A DNA stretch of 64,000 nt from Neoarius graeffei (Eukaryota; Chordata; Actinopteri; Siluriformes; Ariidae): NCBI RefSeq assembly GCF_027579695.1, contig NC_083570.1, positions 7,798,793-7,862,792 on the forward strand. The letters are read 5' to 3'. Positions 11,001 to 19,327 of the stretch are shown here, piece by piece (within the stretch, counting starts at the first letter, position 1; every line of letters starts with the position of its first letter). The position numbers were made by a program, and so were the translations under genes. The notes beneath the pieces are model-generated. The model was not told where the DNA came from, ran no database searches, and saw only the letters and a list, made by a program, of their open reading frames with translations.

Positions 11001-11879
11001 GCTATAGATCTATGCGAGTTCAAGAAACAGAACTACTTAGTAGTATCAGACTACTACTCTAGATACCTGGAGATTTTGAATCTACCCACAACTACCAGTA
11101 AGCAGGTGGTAGATAGGCTGAAGGCCACATTCGCACGTTATGGTATTCCAGAAGTGCTGGTTAGTGATAATGGGCCCCAGCTAGCTTCGGCAGAGATGAG
11201 GGAGTTTAGTAGGGAATATGACTTCACTCACGTCACATCTAGTCCACATTACCCTCAGAGTAATGGACAGGCAGAGAGGGCAGTCCAGATAGCTAAGTCC
11301 ATACTAGAACAGGACGACCCACTTTTAGCACTGATGACATACAGAGCCACACCCACCTCTTGCACAGGAGTTAGTCCAGCAGAATTGTTAATGGGCAGGA
11401 AGATTAGGACCACGTTACCCACCCTGCAGGACAATCTGAGACCAAACTGGCCTGATGAGGACGAGGTCAGACGGGCTGATGCTGCAGCCAAGCAGAAACA
11501 AGCCTTCTACTATAACCGCAGGAATGGAGTGAGGATGCTACCAACGCTGAACCCGGGGGACACCGTTCTCACAAAGTTGGATGGACAGAAACAGTGGACA
11601 ATGCCTGCTGTTGTTCAGAGCTCCTGCTCTACTCCGAGGTCCTACATAGTGGAGACAGCCCAAGGTGTGCGCTATAGAAGAAACAGGCGCCATCTGCAAT
11701 CCACGCCTGAGTTGCTCACACCTGGTGGTGAAAGCCATGACCAGGGCGTTCCTGAGACTGGGAACACTCAGAGTGCACAAGTGATAGAGACACAACACAC
11801 TCACACACACACACCCGACACGGTGACTATCACTCGCTCTGGAAGGGTGAGCCGAGCCCCAGACAAACTGGATTGGTGA
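8022..11879 (+). CDS. Gypsy gag-pol polyprotein
   Basis: 1285 codons without interruption, gag and pol in a single frame. Order seen: gag core; zinc knuckle CNKCQKKGHWERKC near residue 238; aspartic protease motif DTGAD near residue 297; reverse transcriptase with FMDD near residue 559; RNase H with ADASSYGLGG near residue 706; integrase zinc domain (His/His/Cys/Cys, residues about 930-970); integrase core with Asp near 994, SDNGPQ near 1047 and the Glu in SNGQAERAVQ near 1080. No envelope or chromodomain seen. Part of a virus-like element that looks whole. Confidence 0.95.
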   Translation: MSKFNPPSEFKFASPAEWPEWKQRFCRFRLATKLNKEDGEVQVSSLIYAMGSEAEKIFSSFEFAEVAQRKNFDTVMKKFDDYFIPRRNIIHERACFYQRSQQAGETAEMYIRTLYELAEHCEFGDKRDEHIRDRLVVGIADKELSRQLQLKADLTLGHVIERVRQAEEVMRHINLQANRPDAQLAHVQAFRKKGGQYKKKAQRQEYTGQGVQSKEECGRCGKPQHADERQCPALKGNCNKCQKKGHWERKCRTKAVREVTSEPPEQYFLGAVNRPNNEDTWTVCLPINNVTVTFKIDTGADATVIDQRTFEKMSPKVELGAPDTCFVSPGGDLRCLGRFPCTTSYKGAKYSFKVYVIEGTSCLLGCKEAVKMGIVKRMDEVSGVFGSSGLLKTEPVKIALWEDAQPYAVHTARRIPLPLVPLVKKELQRMENEGIIEKVTQPTEWCAAMVPVLKPNNREVRICADLRKLNKAVRREKYVMPTVEEILPRLAGSRVFTSLDAASGFYQIPLHEQSRMLTTFITPFGRYAFRRLPFGITSAPEIFQRKMAETLAGLEGVEIFMDDVLIHGETEEIHDQRLAEVLRVIEAAGLKLNKAKCKFKQRQVRFLGHVIDEAGVRADPAKVTGIENFPQPQNVTELKRFLGMVNYLAKFVPELSTVAHPLYELLKGDMEWAWGPAQCEAFRSVKTALATAPVLTFYDASKPTMVSADASSYGLGGVLLQQHQDQWKPVAYCSRRLSDAEKRYAQIEKECLASVWACERFDKYLYGLDSFRLVTDHKPLVPLMNNKDLDCVPIRCQRLLMRFMRFNAIAEHAPGKTLVVADALSRSPEQCYGDGVCHEEVAAHIDTVMSQVPATPHRMTELKQYTNNDRQLQMVISFIRNGWPEYLERVPEAVRDFYQVRGELSEIDGLVVRGSRIVVPIEMRKIILERIHEGHQGLVKCRERANQSVWWPRMSDEIGTIVQQCMFCREHKNTQRKEPLKPSELPSRPWQKIAIDLCEFKKQNYLVVSDYYSRYLEILNLPTTTSKQVVDRLKATFARYGIPEVLVSDNGPQLASAEMREFSREYDFTHVTSSPHYPQSNGQAERAVQIAKSILEQDDPLLALMTYRATPTSCTGVSPAELLMGRKIRTTLPTLQDNLRPNWPDEDEVRRADAAAKQKQAFYYNRRNGVRMLPTLNPGDTVLTKLDGQKQWTMPAVVQSSCSTPRSYIVETAQGVRYRRNRRHLQSTPELLTPGGESHDQGVPETGNTQSAQVIETQHTHTHTPDTVTITRSGRVSRAPDKLDW

Positions 11880-12241
11880 TTAAGGGTTAATCAGGGGTGG
11901 CAGAGAGGAAAAAAAAAAAAAAAAAAGGGGGAAGGGTGAAGGAAACAGCAGGGATATGGAAAAAAAAGAAAAGAAAAAATGTTGAAACCAATGTTACTTG
12001 AGACATGTTGAATGTTGATTTATTGTTTTGTTAAGAAAAGTACACAGGGCAATGAAAAGTAAAGAAATGTTTAAGTTGTGTTAAAGAAGGAACAGAAAAG
12101 AAAAAGAATGTATTCTGAGTTAAGAAAATTGAGGTCTGAAGACAAGTAAGACAATTGTTATAAAAAGAAATAAGTTAATGTGTGTGAAGTTTACACTGAA
12201 GTTTAGGTTAACAGTGAAGTGCAACATCTTTGTGGGGGAGA
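11880..12241 (+). other. Gypsy 3' untranslated region
   Basis: A/G-rich non-coding stretch between the gag-pol stop and the 3' LTR, with several A runs. It ends in the purine-rich tract before the LTR. No frame seen. Confidence 0.7.
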
Positions 12242-12458
12242 TGTAATGACGGGTGATAACCTGTCAGGGTCATTATTGGTTTTACCTATAGGGGGTACTA
12301 TAGATAAGCCTGGTAGGTAGAACACCAGAAGAAGAAGAAGTCAGAGTTACGAAAATGTCATGTATGTTGGAGCTGCTGTCGTTAATAAACCGAGCACAGT
12401 GAACTCACGTGGAATTGTCAATACTTAATGTCTGTAAGAGACAGTAACAGACATTACA
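12242..12458 (+). repeat. Gypsy 3' LTR
   Basis: 217 bp, reads the same as the 5' LTR. Followed by the target duplication GTTAC at 12459-12463. Confidence 0.95.
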
Positions 12459-12463
12459 GTTAC

Positions 12464-12959
12464 ATCTTTTTTAAAAGTATTTGGTCTCTTAATATTATTC
12501 TGGTCGTTCTAGTGACTCCATAGTTAATGTGATGCTCCACCATGTGGGTACTCTGCTCGAGACACCTGTATGAACCTGAAGGGAATCGACTACATACACA
12601 TCCGCTTTAAATGAATAAAGAAGGCCACTCTTTAGTCATAACATGGCTGCAGAAAGAAGCCGCTCCAGTCACCTGATCAGCAAAACTTGATAAAAGAAGA
12701 AGGATTTGTGAATGAAAACGGACAACGTACAGGCAGCCCCAGAAATACCACCAGCTGATTTGGGCAGCAAAATTGTGATTAAAATCAAGAAAAGCAGCCG
12801 AGAAACAGCAGCAAGTCTTGATCTCAATGAGGATTAGCAGATACAACTAGATGAGATACAATTAAAATCAGGACCATGGAGCATGGGGACAGAGGAAGAC
12901 TAACGCAGCAGAAACCATTCAGCAGCCTCAAGAAGAAGAAAATAAAGGTGACATCTGCA
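12464..12959. other. No recognised feature
   Basis: About 500 bp to the right of the Gypsy insertion. Possibly the worn 5' half of the Tc1-like relic that follows, but I cannot support that residue by residue. Confidence 0.4.
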
Positions 12960-13290
12960 AAAGAAACACAGCAGCTTCTGGAGAAACATCTTATTTTCAG
13001 ATGAATCCAAACTGAACTTGGATGGATGTAGTGGTCGAGTGTTTGTGTGGAGAAAGCCAGGAGAAGAATTCCAATCAAACTGCACTAAGGTACTATAAAG
13101 CACGGAGGAGGCTGGGGCTGTTTCTCCTACAGCGCTGTTGGTGAGCTTGTGTTCAATAACGGCGTCATGAACTTTCAGAAATCTGCAGAGAAATGATTCA
13201 ACCAACAGAAGTGGATTTTTCAGAAGGATAATGAACCAAAGCAGATGGCTGACAGCGATAAACATGTCTCTGCCAACTGTACTGAACACA
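12960..13290 (+). pseudogene. Tc1/mariner transposase relic
   Basis: Plus-strand translation in mixed frames gives FSDESKLNLDG, GRVFVWRKPGEEF and a degraded GGG-rich stretch followed by a QKD(N)EPK-like stretch. These match, in order, the WSDESKF, RRPGEE and QQDNDPKH blocks of Tc1-like transposases. There are several frameshifts and stops and no terminal repeats that I can find. An old, dead copy of a DDE cut-and-paste transposase. Confidence 0.6.
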
Positions 13291-13602
13291 GTTGTATACA
13301 ATTATACACAAAATATACAGATAAAAAAGGAAAACAAGTTTCCTGTAACTTGTTTAAATGATCAATAAAACATCATCTTTTTATCATGTAAACCTTTATC
13401 TTTCTGGCTGCTGAGTCATTAATATTGCGATGTTCTCTTCTGCATTTCCTGGACAGAAAGTTTCTTCCTGAATTCGACAAGAAAGAGGAGGGAATGTGTG
13501 AATTAGTGAAGGTCGGAAGTGTGTTGTGATGGAGAAAACAAAAGAGATGGATTGTGTTTGTGTTCAAACCCTTTAGATGAAGAGAGTTGGACTTCCAGAT
13601 TT
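13291..13602. other. No recognised feature
   Basis: About 310 bp of AT-rich sequence between the Tc1 relic and the hAT element. Nothing recognised. Confidence 0.5.
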
Positions 13603-13610
13603 TTCTGAAT

Positions 13611-15046
13611 CAGGGGCGATTTCTCAGAGACAACAAGGGAAGCCAAGCTTCCCCTAAAATTCTCTCCGCAAACTGCGGCATCTATGACGTTGAATTCTCA
13701 TTAAAACAATAACTTGCATAACATAATGTATGCCCAAGATTGTATTTACGTTCATAACTATCCTGTAACTTATTTGAGTGATGTCTGACGAACTTGCAGT
13801 TCGCTACGAGAATCACCTTTACTGCCAGGCTGTAACCAGGGTTGCCAGATACTGCTGATGTTTTCCAGCCAAAATATGTTCAAAACCCTCCAAAATGCAC
13901 TTAAAACCGCCCAATCTGGCAACACTGTCTGTAACCTTTCTTATTTCAATGGGCTCTATGGCTGGCAGCCGGGTATCCGTTGCAGTCTACGAGACGGCTC
14001 TGAACAGCCAATTTCGGTTAGTTGTTATTGGTTAAAATCGACAAAATCGTCACTTCCAGGGAAGCCGGGCTTCTCTGGGACTAACGAGACAGTGGGAGGG
14101 GCAAGAAGCCAGGCTGATGAAGGATTATTGGAGGTAGTGTTTGAAAGACATGAGGAGGGTGGGCTCTGTACTTCGGCGTCGGCGAGGAACACGGAAGCAT
14201 GATCAGTCCCTAGCGGATGTCGAGAAAGTGTAGTCGTGTGCCAAAGTGCTGTCCGAATTTCTTTTCATATAAACGTTTCTTCTCATTGATGTCTCTGTAC
14301 ATTACTCTGTAAATAAATGTAAATATTACTCATTGTGCTCTGTTAACTTTCATCCATTCTATCAGTTTGATCATTCGTGAATTCACTCGTTTATTTCATT
14401 TGTAGTTCAATCTGGTTGTAGGCTCGCTTGAGCCTTATTGGGATCTGCAGTGCTAGCTGCTAACAGAAATTGAAGTCTCTGGAAAGCACAACCAGCTGGT
14501 ATGACAGGGTCACAGACCATTTTCTGGAAAAGGAGCGGAGGGCAGAATTTGTGTATCAATAGTGTGCATCATATAATGTTCATGAATCTGAAGTGTGTTT
14601 ATTCAGTAATGTTAAGAGAATGGTGGGCTCTGTGTTATAGGTTATACCTGGGTATAATATTCAAGGTTCTGTGTGTTGCATAGCCTACCTGGTTATGAAC
14701 TTCCAGACTGTGTTGCAGAAGATGTTCAAGGATGTGTTGCACAGCTGGGTGTTGTGTTAAAGACTCTGTGTTGCATATCAGGGTATGATGTTCAAGGCTC
14801 TTTGTTGAATAGCCAGTGATTTTTGGATGTTTGATATTTTTGATTAAGGATATGAGGCACTAGCCTGGCAAGCCAGACTATAACATGAAATGTACAAGCA
14901 AAAATACTTTCTGCCACTGGGTAGGGTTGTCTAGTTCACTGTGCTAATGAGGCACACGTTTCTAGGCTTTGACATCCAGCCTACAGGTTTTACGATGAAT
15001 GCGTAAAATGGGCTTCCCCTGTTTTAAAAACCAGCAGCCGCCACTG
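13611..15046 (+). mobile_element. Non-autonomous hAT element, copy 1
   Basis: Starts CAGGGGCGATTTCTCAG, ends ...GCAGCCGCCACTG, and is flanked by a perfect 8-bp target duplication TTCTGAAT (13603-13610, 15047-15054). The size of the duplication and CAG...CTG ends identify hAT. A second copy lies inverted at 43781-45048. No transposase domain recognised. A miniature hAT is inserted at 13837-13927. The right end lies about 300 bp upstream of the TRIM-A start codon. Confidence 0.9.
13837..13927 (+). mobile_element. Miniature hAT element (m91), copy 2
   Basis: 91 bp, CAGGGTTGCCAGAT...ATCTGGCAACACTG. Flanked by GCTGTAAC and TCTGTAAC, an 8-bp target duplication with one mismatch. Clearest member of the family because both ends and the duplication are preserved. 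Confidence 0.85.
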
Positions 15047-15354
15047 TTCTGAATGTGTGTTGTTTTTTTTTTTTGTTTGTTTTTTTAAATGGTTTTTTTT
15101 GGACATTTTAGTGGAGTCCACTGAATCAACTTTCATAAAATGTCATGAAATTAATCCTAATCAGTGCGGCTACATGGGTTATATTTCTGCACTGAAAGGA
15201 GATGAAATGGTTAATAGAGGAGCGTTCATGACCTCTCTGTGCTCCCCCTCTTCCGAGCTCTCTCTCTTTCTCACACAGGACCAGGAAGTGACTCGTCATT
15301 TCAGAGAAAACAAAACTGATCTCTCTCTCTCTCTTTTGGTGTGAGTTCAGGAAA

Positions 15355-17279
15355 ATGGCCGAGGCCAGTATTTCAGTAGATCAGCTTTCTGTGGACCAGT
15401 TCATGTGTCCAGTGTGTCTGGATCTCCTGAAGGATCCGGTGGCTATCTCCTGTGGTCACAGTTTCTGTAAGGCGTGTATTAATGGCTGCTGGGATCAGGA
15501 GGATCAGAAGGGCGTCTACAGCTGTCCTCAGTGCAGAGACACTTTCACTACAAGGCCTGTTCTACGCAGAAACAACATGCTGGCTGAAGTGGTGGAGAAA
15601 CTGAAGAAGACTGAAGATCTGAAAAAGAGACTCGAGGAATTCTGTGAGGAGGAATTCAACAAAATCCCTCCACATGGTAAGAGGAGCTGTTCCTGCTGGA
15701 GAAACACAGTGATGTGTTATTTCTTAGCGATGCTCCTGCTTTCTTTTCTGCAGACACTTTATTCACCCGACACTTTGAACTAAAACACTGATTTAAAATG
15801 AATAAACTGACTGGATCACTTTAAACTCTTTCCATCTTTTACACAAACTCATGTTTCTGTTTTTCTCTCCACAGCTGCAGCAGTTCAGATCATTTCAGAA
15901 CCAGAACCACAGAGCAGAGAAGAGTTTCTGAAATGTACAGCTAACACACACACACTTCTAGTCCTGTTACGATGATAAATTTTATTGGATGATATATTGT
16001 CTCAGAAATTATTGTGATAAACGATATTATTGTTGATTGTCTTTTCAAGACCATTTTATGCCACTAGTAAAATAATAATGATCATGCAAATACACCCTTT
16101 CATAGAACAGTAAACTTTTTAATTAAGTCAACTTATTCAATTCAACAGTGGAACGTAAACAATAAATATAAATAAATAAGCTAAAGAAATAAAACAATCA
16201 AACAAAACCACTCACAACAAAAACAATAAATAAAATACAATTTATGGCTCTTAAAAATTGCACTGAAGTGAATATTAACTTGGCACAGGGTAATAAAAAG
16301 ACATTCTTTTCTTCACAGGCAACATTCTGCCAATCCAGTTTCTCAAAGATTAGTACCCAGATCAACAAAAAGTGCAAAGTAACAACGTATTGCCACTGCG
16401 TTCCATGAGGCTGGCAGGGGGAGTCGCTCTCTTTTGTGGGATATTTAACTAGTTTTAGAATGCTAGTTTAAGCTGATATGTGATTGATCTAATGGTAAAA
16501 CAGCACGAGGGCTCGAGAACTTTGACAGGTTACAATTTTACTTGGAAACAGGATGTATCTGAATTCTGATTGGTTGTTATATTATTGCCCTTTTGTTGTG
16601 TTCTTGAGCCCAGAGTGGGGGGAGGGGGGAGTGACAGGGTTCTACAGAGAAAAGTTTTCACTGCAACCGAACTGCTGTTTTCGTGACCACGCCCCCAGCG
16701 CGGATATTCATGTTCACATTGTTCAGTTTGTTTTTCTCTTTTATTTTAGATTTCTGTTATCTGACTCTGGATCCCAACACGGCACATCGTCTCCTCATTC
16801 TGTCTAAGAAGAACAGAGCGGTGAGATGGAGTGAGAGAGAGCAGCGTTACTCTGATCATCCAGAGAGATTTGATTCCTGGTGGCAGGTGTTGTGTAAGGA
16901 GAGTGTGTGTGGACGCTGTTACTGGGAGGTGGAGTGGAGCGGTAATGGTGGTGTGTCCATATCAGTCTCATATAAAGACATCAGCAGGAAAGGACGGGGT
17001 AATGAGTGTCGTTTTGGATTCAACAATCAGTCCTGGAGACTGGGTTGTTTTTCTTCTTCTCTCTCTTTCTGTCACAACAGCATTGAGACTGATCTCAGAG
17101 TTCCATCAGCCTCCAGAATAGGAGTGTATGTGGATTACAGTGCAGGAACTCTGTCCTTCTACAGCGTCTCTGACACGATGAAGCTCCTCCACAGAGTCCA
17201 CACCACATTCACTCAGCCTCTATACGCTGGGTTTGGGGTCTACTGGAGTTCTACAGTGAGATTGTGTGATCCAGAATAA
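15355..17279 (+). CDS. TRIM-A: RING-B30.2 protein lacking B-box and coiled coil
   Basis: Three exons: 15355-15676, 15875-15934 and 16750-17279 (322+60+530 bp = 303 codons plus stop, all in phase, with GT/AG sites). RING finger C3HC4 at residues 18-60 ([20 protein letters not shown]), then at about residue 87 the sequence jumps to the linker ([20 protein letters not shown]) that in TRIM-B is exon 4, and ends in PRY/SPRY (B30.2), LTLDPNTAH to RLCDPE. The RING suggests an E3 ubiquitin ligase, B30.2 a target-binding domain; TRIM coiled coils normally give dimerisation, which this protein would lack. ATG chosen because it matches TRIM-B (MAEASISV). Whether it is expressed is unknown. Alternative view: a duplicate mutilated by a deletion that happens to stay in frame. 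Polyadenylation signal AATAAA (17275-17280) overlaps the stop codon. Confidence 0.75.
15935..16749 (+). other. TRIM-A intron before B30.2 exon
   Basis: 815 bp. 15960-16380 holds an AT-rich dispersed repeat starting near CTGTTACGATGATAAA that recurs in TRIM-B's intron (46960-47310, inverted) and partly at 56216-56360. 16241-16548 matches TRIM-B's and TRIM-C's introns, with a deletion relative to them near 16397. The branch/acceptor region ends TTTTATTTTAG at 16749. Confidence 0.7.
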
Positions 17280-17280
17280 A
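17275..17280 (+). terminator. TRIM-A polyadenylation signal overlapping stop
   Basis: AATAAA at 17275-17280 includes the TAA stop (17277-17279). The same arrangement occurs in TRIM-B (40042-40047, minus) and TRIM-C (58000-58005). Whether it is used, rather than a downstream signal, cannot be seen. Confidence 0.5.
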
Positions 17281-17525
17281 AGTGTGTGTAGTGTTTTCTG
17301 TAAAATTCCTGCACGTTGCCACGCTGTTGCTCAGTCGTCTGTTTCACTAGAACACAATCCAGCTGCACAAAAACACTCATTTTAATATTTAAATTAAAAC
17401 AGATGAATAATTTAAAATAATTAAAAAGGAAATGTTAAAAATTAACTGGCAGACAAGAAACTTGTCAAGTTTAAAAAGAAAATGATCTCATGACCTTCGC
17501 ATTATAAAGTTCTGTTTGTTTCATA
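17280..17525. other. TRIM-A 3' flank shared by all TRIM copies
   Basis: Sequence from the stop codon to about 17525 is matched by the 3' flanks of TRIM-B (40042 down to about 39835) and TRIM-C (58005-58250). It therefore belongs to the original duplication unit. It probably holds the 3' UTR and runs into the 3' end of a Tx1-like LINE on the other strand. Confidence 0.7.
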
Positions 17526-18770
17526 TTAAGCAGTGTCTCATTAAATAACTAATAAACAGTAATAAAGCCAGAACAGAACAACATTTTAAACCTGTTCAGG
17601 TCACACTATATAAAAATAAAACATCACTTTTGGAATGAATTTGATTTTTCTGCTTGTGTTCTAAGATGTAAAATCCACATTCACTTTTTCCAAGTCTGAA
17701 GTTGTTTCTAAACCCTGAGATTTGATTGTAAAACATTGAACAATATTTAAACTCCATTAGAACATACAGTACATGATCGGTTCACGCTGCCGATGTCGTG
17801 TTCATCCCATATTCAGCCTGGATGATGATTGGCCCGCAGATAGAACCTTATAAATCCAGGTTTATCTGTGAGTTTGGGATTTTTATTCAAATATTACAAT
17901 CAAAGCTTTGCAGAATAAAAGATAAGAGCACAAGAGAATAATGTTTCCCCCAGTGATGGAGTTTCTGTGCTGAACTCATTTTCAGACAGAAGCAAATTCA
18001 ACCTTTTCCTGAGAGTTTCAGCAGCTGGATAAATATTGTTCAGTATTTTAAACTGAATTTCTTTCACTGTCGGTGAAATTGGCCATCTAAGATAACTAGT
18101 GTGTATTTGTTAGCGTTCCTCCATTCAATTATTCTTTTATTTTTTTAAATCAAGGAATAGCTTCCATTTTAAAACATTTCTAATTCCTTTGTTATAAGAT
18201 TTTTCACCAATTTCCACTTCACCTATTTTCAGTTCAGGTAGTTTGACCGACACCTTTGAATATTCAAGGGTATTTTTTATCATGAATCTTAAGGGAGCTG
18301 GAATAGCTCTACAAATTTGATTAAATTCTCTATAGACACATTTTAAATGAAACTCTTCTACAAATGAAGTAAATTGCATTAAATGTCCATTTTCATCCAT
18401 TAGATCAGTAATATCTAAAACTTTATCATTCCATTCTTGTTTAAATAAAGTCTTCCTATTAATAGTAATGGTTCTGTTATTCCACAAGGTTAAGTATGCT
18501 CGAATTTGTGTACATTAAATAAAGAATTTTGGTGAAATTGGGCAGCCTTGTCTGATTCCATGTAAAATCTTAAATTGAATAATTGATTGGTAATCAATCA
18601 TATCTAGAATCAGTCGGACGTGGTTTTGAATATATCTTCCCTTCATGAAGGCTGATTGATATTCGTCTACAAGTTTTACAAGTCCATGCTTTAGACGATT
18701 AGCAGATACTAAGACAATTAATTTATAATCATTGCACAGTAAGGTTATAGGTCTCCAATTGTCTAGCAAC

Positions 18771-19151
18771 ATGTCATCTCATCTCATTATCTCTAGCTGC
18801 TTTATCCTGTTCTACAGGGTCGCAGGCAAGCTGGAGCCTATCCCAGCTGACTATGGGCGAAAGGCGGGGTACACCCTGGACAAGTCGCCAGGTCATCACA
18901 GGGCTGACACATAGACACAGACAACCATTCACACTCACATTCACACCTACGGTCAATTTAGAGTCACCAGTTAACCTAACCTGCATGTCTTTGGACTGTG
19001 GGGGAAACCGGAGCACCCAGAGGAAACCCACGCGGACACGGGGAGAACATGCAAACTCCACACAGAAAGGCCCCCACCGGCCACGGGGCTTGAACCCGGA
19101 CCTTCTTGCTGTGAGGTGACAGCGCTAACCACTACACCACCATGGTGCCCT
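18771..19151 (-). mobile_element. tRNA-derived SINE in block 1
   Basis: About 380 bp on minus. The head (near 19150) has tRNA-like A and B boxes (TGGTGTAGTGGTTAGCGCTG and GGTTCAAGCCC), the tail is a run of GAGAT-type repeats. Flanked by GTCTAGCAAC and GTCTCGCAAC, a 10-bp target duplication with one mismatch. Block 2 shows the empty site at about 59478. Same family as 45495-45876. Needs LINE machinery for movement. Confidence 0.88.
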
Positions 19152-19327
19152 GTCTCGCAACAAGAAGTCTTTTTTGGGTTTTGGTAGCAAGGTTATTAAG
19201 CCTGTCTTCATCGTCAGGGATAAACATCCTTTGTGAATGCATTCTAAAAATGCTGCATATAATAATTTTTTTAATATCCACCCAAAAGTATTTTAAAAAT
19301 TCAGATGTTAAGCCATCGATTCCTGGT

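Larger units (their letters stand above)
7766..12458 (+). mobile_element. Ty3/Gypsy LTR retrotransposon, young
   Basis: Complete by structure: 217-bp LTRs at 7766-7982 and 12242-12458 that read identical by eye, TG...CA ends, and a perfect 5-bp target duplication GTTAC on both sides. A primer-binding site (TGGTGTCAGAAG) follows the left LTR and a purine-rich tract (GTGGGGGAGA) precedes the right one. One long gag-pol frame lies between. It looks whole, with no obvious breaks, and identical LTRs mean a recent insertion. The integrase sequence resembles the Mag-like lineage; this lineage call is an inference. Confidence 0.95.

Noticed and set aside
11790-11815. CA-rich end of the Gypsy frame as a microsatellite disruption
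   Set aside because: The run is short and in frame; the polyprotein simply ends in a Thr/His-rich tail.
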